Below are positions 8,810 to 17,482 of a stretch of 64,000 nt of DNA, in pieces. The stretch covers positions 1 to 64,000 of the forward strand of contig DATGLK010000028.1 of assembly GCA_035294265.1 (NCBI GenBank). Direction: 5' to 3'. A model generated the notes under the pieces. That model saw nothing but the letters and a program-made list of their open reading frames with translations, was not told the origin of the DNA and searched no databases. Position 1 is the first letter of the stretch. Every line of letters starts with the position of its first letter. This DNA comes from Candidatus Binataceae bacterium. Its GTDB lineage: Bacteria > Desulfobacterota > Binatia > Binatales > Binataceae. The translations under genes and the position numbers were made by a program.

Positions 8810-9835
8810 ATGAAGCTCTCGATCCTCGACCAGTCGCCGGTGCCGGCCGGCTTCACGCCCGGCGACGCACTGCGCAACACTATCGAGCTGGCCCGCCTGG
8901 CCGATCGGCTGGGCTACGAGCGCTACTGGATCGCCGAGCATCACGCGACCGAAAGCCTGGCCAGTCCGGCACCCGAGATCGTCATCGCGCGGGTGGCGGC
9001 GGAAACCCGCGCGATTCGGGTGGGCTCGGGCGGCGTAATGCTGCCGCATTACAGTCCGCTGAAGGTGGCCGAGGTCTTTCGCACCTTGCACGCGCTCTAT
9101 CCTGAGCGGATCGATCTTGGGCTGGGACGAGCCCCGGGCAGCGGTCCGCTGGAAGCCTTCGCCTTGCGCCGCGACCGCGAAGACAACAAATGGCGCGAAG
9201 ATGATTTCCCCGAACAGTTAGTTGAGCTGCTGGCGTTTTTGGATCACGCCTTTCCGTCCGACCATCCTTTCTCTCGTATCAAGGTGTCCCCTGAAACAGC
9301 CGGAGCACCTGAGGTCTGGTTGCTGGGCTCCAGCATGTGGAGTGCCTCGGCCGCGGCCCAGGTGGGACTGCCTTACGCCTTCGCTCATTTTATCGATCCC
9401 CATCACACGCGCGCCGCTGTCGAATACTACCGCACCCACTTCGCAGCGCGGCGCGCCTTGGCCCATCCCCAACCGATCGTGGCGCTGGGCGCGCTGTGCG
9501 CCGACAGCGAGGCCGAGGCGCAGCGCCTGTTCGCCAGTACCCGGTTACAGCGCCGACGCATCCGCCAGGGCGACCGCCGTCCCATCGCGCCGCCCGAACA
9601 GGCATTGGAGGAGCTGCGCCACGGTCCCGACCCACTGGCCGAAGATCGCGGCGAATTTCCCCGCTACGCGGTGGGAACCCCCGATCAAGTACGCCGCCAG
9701 CTCGACGCCATCGCGAGTGCTCTCCACCTATCCGAATTGATGATTGTCACGATCGTGCACGACCATCGCGCACGGATGCGCTCGTATGAACTCCTAGCCG
9801 AAGTATACGATCTGGCTGCTCGCCCGGCAGTTTAG
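8810..9835 (+). CDS. Luciferase-like (LLM) flavin-dependent monooxygenase
   Basis: 341 residues. Begins MKLSILDQSPVPAG and carries YWIAEHH, VGSGGVMLPHYSPLKVAE and ERIDLGLGRAPG, the hallmark blocks of the MsnO8/YhbW-type LLM group that uses reduced FMN or F420. The start is placed at ATG 8810 (a GGCAGGAAA precedes it) because family members begin here; the frame is open 37 codons further upstream. It shares a divergent promoter region with the hydroxyacid dehydrogenase. Confidence 0.9.
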   Translation: MKLSILDQSPVPAGFTPGDALRNTIELARLADRLGYERYWIAEHHATESLASPAPEIVIARVAAETRAIRVGSGGVMLPHYSPLKVAEVFRTLHALYPERIDLGLGRAPGSGPLEAFALRRDREDNKWREDDFPEQLVELLAFLDHAFPSDHPFSRIKVSPETAGAPEVWLLGSSMWSASAAAQVGLPYAFAHFIDPHHTRAAVEYYRTHFAARRALAHPQPIVALGALCADSEAEAQRLFASTRLQRRRIRQGDRRPIAPPEQALEELRHGPDPLAEDRGEFPRYAVGTPDQVRRQLDAIASALHLSELMIVTIVHDHRARMRSYELLAEVYDLAARPAV

Positions 9836-10277
9836 ACTACTCGTTTCTTGTACTATAGCTATACCAAGCGGCCGTACACCGCCGTTGTTTTTCAGTCATG
9901 CCGCTGACGGTGTAAGAAAATTTTAGACCGCAGTACAGCTTTGCTGACCGCAACCGCCGCTATATGCATTTGCCAGACTGCAAAATCACTAGTTGATTTG
10001 ACTTCAATCTTTCAGGGACGTGTCAAGTGACCTACTTGGAATCAATCTTCGGGGTGTCGCATAGCGTCCTGATTAGAGCAGCGGTGTCTCGCGACGGAAC
10101 TCCGGCGAGCTCTTCAGCTCCATAAATCCAGTACATTGCTAGTCATCTGTTTATGGCATGGCCTTTGCGCAAGGGATCTACGCGTAACTCATCGGCTGTC
10201 GTCACGGTAAATGAATTAACCTTTCGACCGCGGCTTCGAAAGGGTGGCGGCCGCCATCACCATCAATGGAGGTTTTC
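9836..10277. other. Gene-free stretch before the Ig/lysozyme-like gene
   Basis: About 440 bp, noticeably richer in A+T than the flanks at 9840-10060. No protein frame of note. It should hold the promoter of the downstream secreted protein. No RNA gene recognised. Confidence 0.35.
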
Positions 10278-11600
10278 GTGAGATTGAGGATTTCGATCGC
10301 GTTATCGGCGGCGATGCTGGCCCTTGTAACGGCTTCTGGCATGAGCTGGGCGCAAGTGCAAATAACCAGCCCCAGCAACGGACAGACCGTCAGCGGTACG
10401 GTCGCGTTCACGGCGACGGCGGCACCTAATGTGCAGTGGGTCAATTTCTATGTTGATGACAACTATCGCAGCTCGTCGCCTCCCTACGCCTATAGTTGGG
10501 ATTCCACCACCACCAACGGCGGGCGTCACACCTTGAGCGTCAATGCTTACAATGCCGCTCACCAATTGGTGGGCAGCGCGCAGGTCAGCGTAACGGTAAC
10601 CGCCCCCAATGCAACCGCCAACGGTGCGCCCGGCGTAGTAACGCTGACCGCGCCAGCAAACAATGCCAACGTCTCGGGGTCGGTGGCGATCACGGCTACC
10701 GCCGCTGCTGGAGTAAGCTGGGTGAATATCTATGTGGATGGCACTTACCTCAGCTCCAGCCCACCATATAACTTCACCTGGAACGCCAGCGGCGCCAGCA
10801 ATGGAGCACACACCATCACGGTGCGCGGCTATAACACGTCCAACCAGGAAATCGGCAGCGATTCGGTCAATGTAACCGTGGGCTCAGGCACCGCCACGAC
10901 TACCATCGCCGCGGTCAACGCCAGTTCGGCGGCCCAGATTACGAGCAGCGACGGCGGAAGCGATCAATTCACCACGCTGGCCTCGGGCTCTTCGCTTCCC
11001 AGCGACTCCGAATGCGCGGCCCAAGTAGCCTATTCTTCCTGGGAGCCGCGGCCCCAGAATGAGACCGCCAATCACACCACTCCAACCAGTAGCGAATTAG
11101 ATTCGGTGGCCGATGCTAGCGTGAGCGCCGATGGCGGCGCGCCCACCAGTTATTTCGCGCGAGTGACCGGAAATTTCACCGGCACCACTGATGAAATCCT
11201 GCAGTGGGGCGCGTGCAAGTGGGGTTTCGACGTCAACCTAGTGCGCGCCATCGCGGCCAACGAGAGCTGGTGGAAGCAAAGCGCGGACGGCGACGACGGC
11301 GTCACCTTCGGCATCTTGCAAATCAAGAGCACCGATTACCCGTCCACCGTGCCGATGAGTCAGGAGAGCACCGCCTTCAACGTGGACTGGAAGCTGGCCT
11401 ATCAGCGGGCCTGCTTCGATGGCAAGCTGGGCTATTTGCAGGGCTCCAACGGTTATCCGAGCAGCGACAGCGGCACTGCGCTGTGGGGCTGCGTGGGGCA
11501 ATGGTACAGTGGCCAGTGGTACGATTCGGCAGCTCAGACCTACATCAGCCAGGTCAAGACGCTGATGGACAATCGGGTCTGGCAAGAACCGGGTTTTTAA
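10278..11600 (+). CDS. Secreted protein: two bacterial Ig-like domains plus lysozyme/transglycosylase-like domain
   Basis: 440 residues. A signal peptide ends around GMSWAQ. Two repeats of about 90 residues follow, each with the core NG/NN-x-TVSGTV-x-x-x-A-x-x-x-V-x-x-VNFYVD and SSSPPY...W, the Big_9-type Ig fold. After a Ser/Thr-rich linker, the last 130 residues (from CKWGFDVNLVRAIAANESWW) resemble a soluble lytic transglycosylase core: the Glu of ANES is the likely catalytic acid, followed by GVTFGILQIKS and GTALWGCVGQWYSGQWY. It probably binds and cleaves peptidoglycan or another glycan outside the cytoplasm. GTG 10278 is chosen because GGAGG (10268-10272) lies five bases before it; the ATG at 10266 overlaps that site. 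Confidence 0.75.
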   Translation: MRLRISIALSAAMLALVTASGMSWAQVQITSPSNGQTVSGTVAFTATAAPNVQWVNFYVDDNYRSSSPPYAYSWDSTTTNGGRHTLSVNAYNAAHQLVGSAQVSVTVTAPNATANGAPGVVTLTAPANNANVSGSVAITATAAAGVSWVNIYVDGTYLSSSPPYNFTWNASGASNGAHTITVRGYNTSNQEIGSDSVNVTVGSGTATTTIAAVNASSAAQITSSDGGSDQFTTLASGSSLPSDSECAAQVAYSSWEPRPQNETANHTTPTSSELDSVADASVSADGGAPTSYFARVTGNFTGTTDEILQWGACKWGFDVNLVRAIAANESWWKQSADGDDGVTFGILQIKSTDYPSTVPMSQESTAFNVDWKLAYQRACFDGKLGYLQGSNGYPSSDSGTALWGCVGQWYSGQWYDSAAQTYISQVKTLMDNRVWQEPGF

Positions 11601-11717
11601 AAGCATGGCTGCCCGCGGCGGGAGACGGTACGCCGTTTTCCGCCGCGGTTTTCTGGCTGGATCAAACTGTCGCGATAGGTTAGTCCCTAGCTGCAGATAC
11701 CTCATAGGAAGGCGGCC

Positions 11718-12170
11718 ATGGATAAAAGCCTGGAGCAAAAGATCGAAGAGCTGTGGAATCGCGAGCAAATCAAGTCGCTGACCTACGCGTACGGCGAATG
11801 CATCTTTCGGCGCGACGCCGAAGGGCTGGCTAATCTCTTCACTGAAGACGGCGCAGCCGATTTCAGCGCCCTAGGCCAGGGTATCCATCGTGGCCGCGTC
11901 GCCCTAGCCGAGTTTTATGGACGCGGTTGGTCCCGCCGCATTCGGCCGTTTTTCACCAACCATTACATCGAGTTTCACGCCGACAACCAGGCCAGTGGCT
12001 GGTGCTGGTTCGACAATCGCGGTAAGCAAGGCGATGAAAGCTTGATTGGCGCGGGCAAGATCTACGATGACTACCGGTTGGTACAGGGGCGCTGGCTGTT
12101 CAGCTCGCGCCGCGTCGCCCCCTTCTTCATGGTTGCACTCAACCGTGGTTGGGCGCGCGAACTGGACTGA
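11718..12170 (+). CDS. NTF2-like / SnoaL-type protein
   Basis: 150 residues, the usual size of a single NTF2-fold domain. The opening helix has EELWNREQIKSLTYAYGECIF and the strand region LFTEDGAADF, as in SnoaL-like polyketide cyclase or dehydratase relatives. The family covers enzymes and small-ligand binders in many pathways, so no reaction can be assigned. A GGAAGG precedes the ATG. It lies 84 bp before a VOC-family gene on the same strand. Confidence 0.75.
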   Translation: MDKSLEQKIEELWNREQIKSLTYAYGECIFRRDAEGLANLFTEDGAADFSALGQGIHRGRVALAEFYGRGWSRRIRPFFTNHYIEFHADNQASGWCWFDNRGKQGDESLIGAGKIYDDYRLVQGRWLFSSRRVAPFFMVALNRGWARELD

Positions 12171-12197
12171 GGAGTCCAGCCCCCGGGCTTGGACTCC
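12171..12197 (+). terminator. Hairpin directly after the NTF2-like gene
   Basis: GGAGTCCA at 12171-12178 pairs with TGGACTCC at 12190-12197, enclosing a GC-rich loop. It begins right after the stop codon. There is no T-run, so it may slow or protect the transcript rather than end it. Confidence 0.4.
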
Positions 12198-12253
12198 TGA
12201 GCGGCTTGAGGCATGATAGCGCCCGATTTAAAGTTTAATGCTGGAGGCCGACC

Positions 12254-12814
12254 ATGGCAGTAATTACGGACCGCTCCACCAAGGCGCCCTTGCTCGATAT
12301 CAAGCGGATCGGCCACGGCACCCTAGAGAGTCGCGATCTGGTCAAAACCCGACGCTTTTACGAAGAGGTGCTGGGTTTCGACGTGATTCAAACCAGCCCG
12401 CGCTCGCTGCTGATTCGCAAGGGGCTCAACCACAGTTACGCGGTGGTGGAAAATCCCAAGCTGGAGCGCGAGATGTCCCGCTTGAACCACAACGGCCTGG
12501 ACGTGCCCAGCCGCGAGGCGGTCGATCGTGCCTATCAACTCCTGGCCCAAGTCAAGGACGAGTACGGCATCCGCAAACTCAGCCATCCCGCCGAGCAGCA
12601 TGGTGACTATGCCTTTTACTTCCAGGATCTGGACGGCAACTGGTGGGAGATCGTGGCGGTGGACGAGTCCGCCAATGGCTACGTCTCGATTTTCAGCGAC
12701 CCCAGGTTCGACCTGACTGGGCGCCATGAACTCGACGGGGTGGTCAAAGGGCACGTGCACGATGCCGCCGACCGCGAGCGCTTCGCGGCCAGTGCGACGG
12801 GCGAGTCGAAGTGA
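12254..12814 (+). CDS. VOC-superfamily (glyoxalase/dioxygenase-like) protein
   Basis: 186 residues. The N-terminal strand IKRIGHGTLESRDLVKTRRFYEEVLGFDV is the standard VOC module opening and supplies a His ligand; the C-terminal half has FYFQDLDGNWWEIV with the Glu ligand. Members are metal-dependent glyoxalases, extradiol dioxygenases or resistance proteins. The single-domain length fits glyoxalase-like rather than two-module dioxygenases. TGGAGG precedes the ATG. Substrate unknown. Confidence 0.82.
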   Translation: MAVITDRSTKAPLLDIKRIGHGTLESRDLVKTRRFYEEVLGFDVIQTSPRSLLIRKGLNHSYAVVENPKLEREMSRLNHNGLDVPSREAVDRAYQLLAQVKDEYGIRKLSHPAEQHGDYAFYFQDLDGNWWEIVAVDESANGYVSIFSDPRFDLTGRHELDGVVKGHVHDAADRERFAASATGESK

Positions 12815-12971
12815 GCGTGCGAGATGGTCACGGCAGGACCCTCGGCAAGGGTTGCGATCCTAGCGCCCGAGGCTGACCGGGCGTGACACCACGTTGCTGG
12901 ATCGCTCGCGCGCAGATAACACTGCGTCGCGGCCAAACTGTGCGGCGATAGTTCCAGCGAAGGCTGCGGAT

Positions 12972-13021
12972 GGGGCGATGGCCCCCAACGCGCTTTTCCA
13001 AGCGCGTTGGACCATCGCCCC
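12972..13021. terminator. Long inverted repeat between convergent genes
   Basis: Two nested arms: GGGGCGATGG (12972-12981) with CCATCGCCCC (13012-13021), and CCAACGCGCTT (12985-12995) with AAGCGCGTTGG (13000-13010), loop TTCC. About 21 paired bases. It sits between the stop codons of two convergent genes, so it may act as a bidirectional terminator, although no clear T-run follows on either side. It could also be a dispersed palindromic repeat. Confidence 0.6.
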
Positions 13022-13026
13022 TACTC

Positions 13027-16000
13027 TTAGTTGGTAGCGGTAATCGAACCCATCGAGGCGGGTAAACCCGTAACCTGCAGGGATTGTCCGCTGGAAGCCA
13101 GCCAAACTTGGGTAACAGTTTGCGATGAACTACCAAGGGCGGTGTGTGAACCGTCGGCCGGTGAAGACGAGCCGCCACATCCACCTTGAGTAATTATAAA
13201 AACCATGAGCATGCCCCCAGCAATGGCTGGCACCCAAGGGTAGCCCGCCACCCGAACCAGTAAAACCATGCCCAGTGCGCACAACCCGAGTAATACCCCG
13301 GCAAGGGGGCTGACGGGTAAAGAAAGGCGCCATGAGGCAAGCCGGACAGCCATTGAACCCCCACTACCGTTCGCTGTAGTCGCGGTGGTCGTTGTGGAGG
13401 TGGGACTTTGGGCGAGCATCGCACTAAGGCTGAGGCTGACGCTTTGCCCTACGCTAATCGCAAGCGGAGGCGAAAAGTGGAACGTGTTTGCGGTCGAGAC
13501 AGCGTTGATTTGAGCGGCGGCGCCGCCACCCGTGAGGGCCATCGAGGAGAACAGGGTCGGATTGCTCGCCCCCACGGTCAACGCGATCAGATTCGCCGTG
13601 GACGCGCCAGAGTTGGTTATCTGGATGGTTCCGCCGGCTACGGGTTGTCCAGCTACTGCGCTGCTATTGGCCGCAACCGTGGTTACGCTGCCGCCACTGA
13701 CCGCGGTGTCCAGCACCCAAACGCTGCGGCCATGGGTCGCCGCCAGCAAGTAGTTGGGGTTCTGATCCAAATCGAAAATCTGTGCCAAAGGCAGATTTTG
13801 CGTAAAGTTCTGCCAGCTCTTTCCGTTGTCCGTTGTGCGCAACAGACCGGCTGCGGTAGCGACGATCAAGGTCTGGCCAGTGGTATCGTTAGCGTCAAAC
13901 AGCACCTTGGTAACCGGCAGATTGGGAAAACCCGAAGCTTCGCTGGAAATATCGCTCCAATTTGAACCTTGATCGGTTGATTCGAAAAGGTGCCCGCCAC
14001 CGCTGGTAAAGCCACCCACAGCCACAACCACGGTGCTGGGGTTAACGGGAGAAATTGCCACCGATTCCAACGGTGCAGCGGGAAGACCGGAACTTATGTT
14101 GGTAAAAGTCGGGTGGCTCGAGGTGCTGTTAGTCGAGACCCAAGCAAACGGCCCCATGGTGCCGAAGTTTGCGGTCACCGCATACAGAATGGCCGGGTTG
14201 GTGGGGGCTACCCGCACGTCAGTGACCAGGCAATGCTCGATCGGTCCGCCTTCGGTATCTTCCACACAGCCCGGGTTGAGAGGAGGGCTGATGGCGCTCC
14301 AATTCACCGGGGTTTGCGAGCTGCCGTCGGTAGTACCGCCGGTAGTGGCATTGCATACACCCTCAGCACACGATTCCCAAATGCGACGAGTACCGTATAG
14401 GATGCGGTCGCCGTTGCTTGGATCCAGGCTGAAGGGGGCATAAAAGAGGGCGCGCTCGCCTCTGTCAACAGGCGGAGTGATATCTAGATTAAGATCGGGT
14501 TGGGCGACGGTGGAGCGTAGGAGGTGTATGCCCTGGGTTTCGCCAAAGATCACATCTCCGGCCGGTGGAATCGCCGTGAAACCTCCATCCGCAATAGTAT
14601 TGCCCGAGAGCCATTGGGGATTGCCTGTGTAAATGGCCAGATCGTTGTCTTGCATGCCGCCATACGCCAGATTCGCAGTCTGCGGGCCCAGCGCCGCGCC
14701 TGTGAATTGCAGAGTTGCTAACCCGACGTTGAGCTTTTGGCTCCAATTGGTGCCATTGGTGCTGACTGACAAGCCGCCGTCGTTGAGGGCATAAATCGTG
14801 CCCTGGTTGACTGCCACGGCGTGAAAATCGGAATGCGACTGATCGATAGTGTAACTCCAGCGATTGCCTCCATCGGTCGAGCGGTAAAGGCCAATAAGGC
14901 CCAGATAAACGGTAGTCGGAACCGCCGGGTCGCCGCCCAAAGCTAGATTGTATGTCGCCTGGTTGTCTGGCAAGCAGCCTCCGGGTCCAACCTGCGGCAG
15001 TTCAAATCGCTGAGGTTGCCAAGTGTTGCCACCGTCGGACGAATGGAAGACCCCAAACAACTGGTCGAAATGGCCCCCCGCAAAAGCTGCGTAAAGCTGC
15101 GTTGCGGTAGGTACCCACAAGGCGATGCGAGGCGAAAATGAGGGAGCGTCAAGATGGCTCCAGGTCGCACCACTATCTTCCGACCGGAAGACTCCACCCG
15201 AAAAGCAATCCTTGATACAGCTGATCGCCGCAAAAACTGTTGCCGGGTTGCCGGGTGAAATCGCGACATCAGTTGCCGCACCGTTGATTCCATCCCATGC
15301 TGGGAGCCCGCCATTGCCAGACAGCAAGCTCCATGTGTTTCCTCCGTCGCTGGACTTATACAGCCCGGCCACCGAAGAAGGAGGCTGGACTGACGCCCGA
15401 CCACCTACCGACCCCCTGGTGGTCGCCGCATAAATCGTATCGGGACTACCGGCTTGACCGGGGATAACCGCCAAGCGAGCAAAGGAATCGTAGGCAAACG
15501 TGCTCAATCCGAGCTGGGTCCAGGTTTGACCCCCATCATCGGATTTTAAGATTCCCTGGCCGTACTGGCTGTCCGCGGAATTATTGGCTTCGCCAGTACC
15601 GACGTAGACTTCGTCCTGCGACGGGTTGGCGCCAGGAACAACTGCGATGGCACCAACTGCCAGCGAAGGTTGAGTATCTGTGAGCGAAGCCCAAGTCGTT
15701 CCACCGTCGATACTCTTCCATACTCCGCCACCTGCAGCACCAAGATAAATCGCGCCTTCCGCGCCAAAGGCGATAGCCGTAGCGCGGCCGCTGGCGGGCG
15801 CAAGGGGCGACGGCGGGCAATAACCGTTGGGACCAAGCATCGCCTCGTCGGCCACTGGATTGGGCCCCACCGATTGCCAACCGTTGTTGGTATGAATCGG
15901 CGGCAGGGCCTGTAGCTCTGCGATACCGGCAGTCTCGTCGCCGAGATTCATGCCGTTTAGCCCGAGTCGCAAGGCGAAATAATCAGAGCGCGCAGCGTTT

Positions 16001-16095
16001 TGAGCGAGCCCAGGCGGTGTGCCACTCCACGCTAACACCGGCGTCAAAGAAACCAGCAAAACTGCAATTTCCAACCGCTTAACCCACCGATGCAC
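13027..16095 (-). CDS. Large secreted BNR/Asp-box (VPS10/sialidase-like) beta-propeller protein
   Basis: About 1022 residues. Signal peptide at the N-terminus (hydrophobic core AVLLVSLTPVLAWSG). The body has at least eight Asp-box repeats of the form S-x-D-x-G-x-T-W: SIDGGTTW, SDDGGQTW, SSDGGNTW (twice), SEDSGATW, STDGGNRW, STDQGSNW and TTDNGKSW, as in multi-bladed propellers of the sortilin/xyloglucanase/photosystem-assembly type. An Ig-like region with NSGASTANL follows. Near the C-terminus are two adjacent hydrophobic segments (SPLAGVLLGLCALGMVLLV and a second ending FIITQGGCGG), then a short polar tail. No catalytic residues are evident; carbohydrate or protein binding at the surface is a guess. 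GTG 16095 is chosen because GGAGG (16103-16107) lies seven bases upstream. Confidence 0.82.
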   Translation of the reverse strand: MHRWVKRLEIAVLLVSLTPVLAWSGTPPGLAQNAARSDYFALRLGLNGMNLGDETAGIAELQALPPIHTNNGWQSVGPNPVADEAMLGPNGYCPPSPLAPASGRATAIAFGAEGAIYLGAAGGGVWKSIDGGTTWASLTDTQPSLAVGAIAVVPGANPSQDEVYVGTGEANNSADSQYGQGILKSDDGGQTWTQLGLSTFAYDSFARLAVIPGQAGSPDTIYAATTRGSVGGRASVQPPSSVAGLYKSSDGGNTWSLLSGNGGLPAWDGINGAATDVAISPGNPATVFAAISCIKDCFSGGVFRSEDSGATWSHLDAPSFSPRIALWVPTATQLYAAFAGGHFDQLFGVFHSSDGGNTWQPQRFELPQVGPGGCLPDNQATYNLALGGDPAVPTTVYLGLIGLYRSTDGGNRWSYTIDQSHSDFHAVAVNQGTIYALNDGGLSVSTNGTNWSQKLNVGLATLQFTGAALGPQTANLAYGGMQDNDLAIYTGNPQWLSGNTIADGGFTAIPPAGDVIFGETQGIHLLRSTVAQPDLNLDITPPVDRGERALFYAPFSLDPSNGDRILYGTRRIWESCAEGVCNATTGGTTDGSSQTPVNWSAISPPLNPGCVEDTEGGPIEHCLVTDVRVAPTNPAILYAVTANFGTMGPFAWVSTNSTSSHPTFTNISSGLPAAPLESVAISPVNPSTVVVAVGGFTSGGGHLFESTDQGSNWSDISSEASGFPNLPVTKVLFDANDTTGQTLIVATAAGLLRTTDNGKSWQNFTQNLPLAQIFDLDQNPNYLLAATHGRSVWVLDTAVSGGSVTTVAANSSAVAGQPVAGGTIQITNSGASTANLIALTVGASNPTLFSSMALTGGGAAAQINAVSTANTFHFSPPLAISVGQSVSLSLSAMLAQSPTSTTTTATTANGSGGSMAVRLASWRLSLPVSPLAGVLLGLCALGMVLLVRVAGYPWVPAIAGGMLMVFIITQGGCGGSSSPADGSHTALGSSSQTVTQVWLASSGQSLQVTGLPASMGSITATN

Positions 16096-16797
16096 GACCA
16101 AACCTCCAAATAGGGTTGCCGATGGTTGATAATGTTAGCCATTAAAAACACTACTTGACTAATAATTCAGCGATTTCGATGCCTATGACGAGTCGATGCG
16201 GGCACGGACCGGAGTCGCAACCTCGCCGACCAGATCTCTAAGCTTCACAGCGTGGTGCTGGCCTGCAGCCCACCCATAACTTGAGGCTACAATCGCCAGT
16301 AGCATCCTTTAGATGGACCTCCTGCTCCTAGATTTTCTTTATACGCTTATAAAGATGCCAACTTCCGGAAGCAAGATCTGAGTGCTCCCTTTACTTCTGG
16401 CCTTTATCTATGCGCATCTGTATGCCGTCTCGTGATTAGTAATGGAAATCTTTGAGCTACGAAGACGCGCTTTAAGATTGCCTTAGGCTTTTTAAGCGGT
16501 TGTCCGCTTATCTGAAAGCCCGGATTCTGGGAGAGACGCTCAGCGTGTTCTCGTTACTCCTCGTGAGCCGGCGGTATGCCGATCGCGCACGTGGTGGGAT
16601 GTACGCAATTGGGATTTTTGCCCCGGTGAGGATTTTTTGCTTACCGCTCTATGAGCTAGCTAATACGTCCAGCGCTAGCCAGCTCGCGCGGAATTGAACT
16701 GTGGGGAATCCTCGCTATGGAGCTGAGCGAGCCATTCACCCACGAGCATTCGCGGCAAGACCTTGCCGGCGGCCAGGGCAACCGATGGACTAGGGAC
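16096..16797. other. 700-bp gene-free stretch
   Basis: No convincing protein: the longest frame (16500-16697, plus) is unlike any family and has no ribosome site. A small perfect hairpin TAAGCGG-TTGT-CCGCTTA lies at 16493-16510. A+T content is higher than in the flanks. The end near 16096 must hold the promoter of the BNR gene. Confidence 0.4.
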
Positions 16798-17298
16798 TCA
16801 GCGCCAGGGCATCAATTGCCCTAGCCAATGGGTCAGACCGACGGCGTCTTCAGGCTTATAGACGTGGCGTGGTGGGGTTTCGAAGGTTGCGTACGGCTTG
16901 AGCCGTAGCACCACGCGCCGCTCCCGTCGCGCGGTTTCTTCGGCGTGAGCGCGAGTCTCGGCCGGCATCGGTTTGCCCGCCATCACGCCATAAAGACGGA
17001 CCATCTGATCGGTAACGTAGGTCGGATGACTGTCCATGGTCGCCTCGATCTGGGCGTCGCAGTAGACCTGCAGGTAGGTGGGCGGCCATTTTTCATCCAG
17101 CACGCAGATCGAAACTTTGGGATTGCGCGCCACCGCCTTGGCCTTGGCGCGCTCCTGCATCGTCACCACCAGGATATCGTCAGGGCCGTCCATCATGTAG
17201 TACACCACCGACATCGAGGGACCGTCGTGCTTACGGTTGTAGCCAAAGATGCAGGTGCGGTGGGCCAGGACAAATTCGCGCCGCTGTTCGCTGTTCAA
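16798..17298 (-). CDS. PPOX-family (pyridoxamine 5'-phosphate oxidase-like) protein
   Basis: 166 residues with the split-barrel flavin/F420-binding fold: LAHRTCIFGYNRKHDGPSMSVVYYMMDG at the start, ILVVTMQERAKAKAVARNPKVSICVLDE in the middle and the YLQVYCDAQIEA strand. This pattern is that of the F420/FMN-dependent PPOX families rather than true PdxH. Cofactor and substrate are not determined. A second, unrelated-in-detail PPOX gene lies at 32728-33132. Confidence 0.82.
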   Translation of the reverse strand: MNSEQRREFVLAHRTCIFGYNRKHDGPSMSVVYYMMDGPDDILVVTMQERAKAKAVARNPKVSICVLDEKWPPTYLQVYCDAQIEATMDSHPTYVTDQMVRLYGVMAGKPMPAETRAHAEETARRERRVVLRLKPYATFETPPRHVYKPEDAVGLTHWLGQLMPWR

Positions 17299-17482
17299 CG
17301 CAAGCCCTCCCCAAACGGACCCCGGCCTACGCGTGGGCGATCGCGCTGCCGTGCCGATTTTTCCTCTACCTTAGCGAGAGTCGGCTGGTGGGCAAACCGC
17401 TTTGTGGCACGGGCTTGGATTCCACAACGCGACTTGAGTTAACCTGCTTGAGCGGGAGCGCAAAAGAGAAGGCGAATTGGCG

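Noticed and set aside
16500-16697. 65-codon frame in a gene-free stretch
   Set aside because: Starts with TTG, no ribosome site, no recognisable domain.
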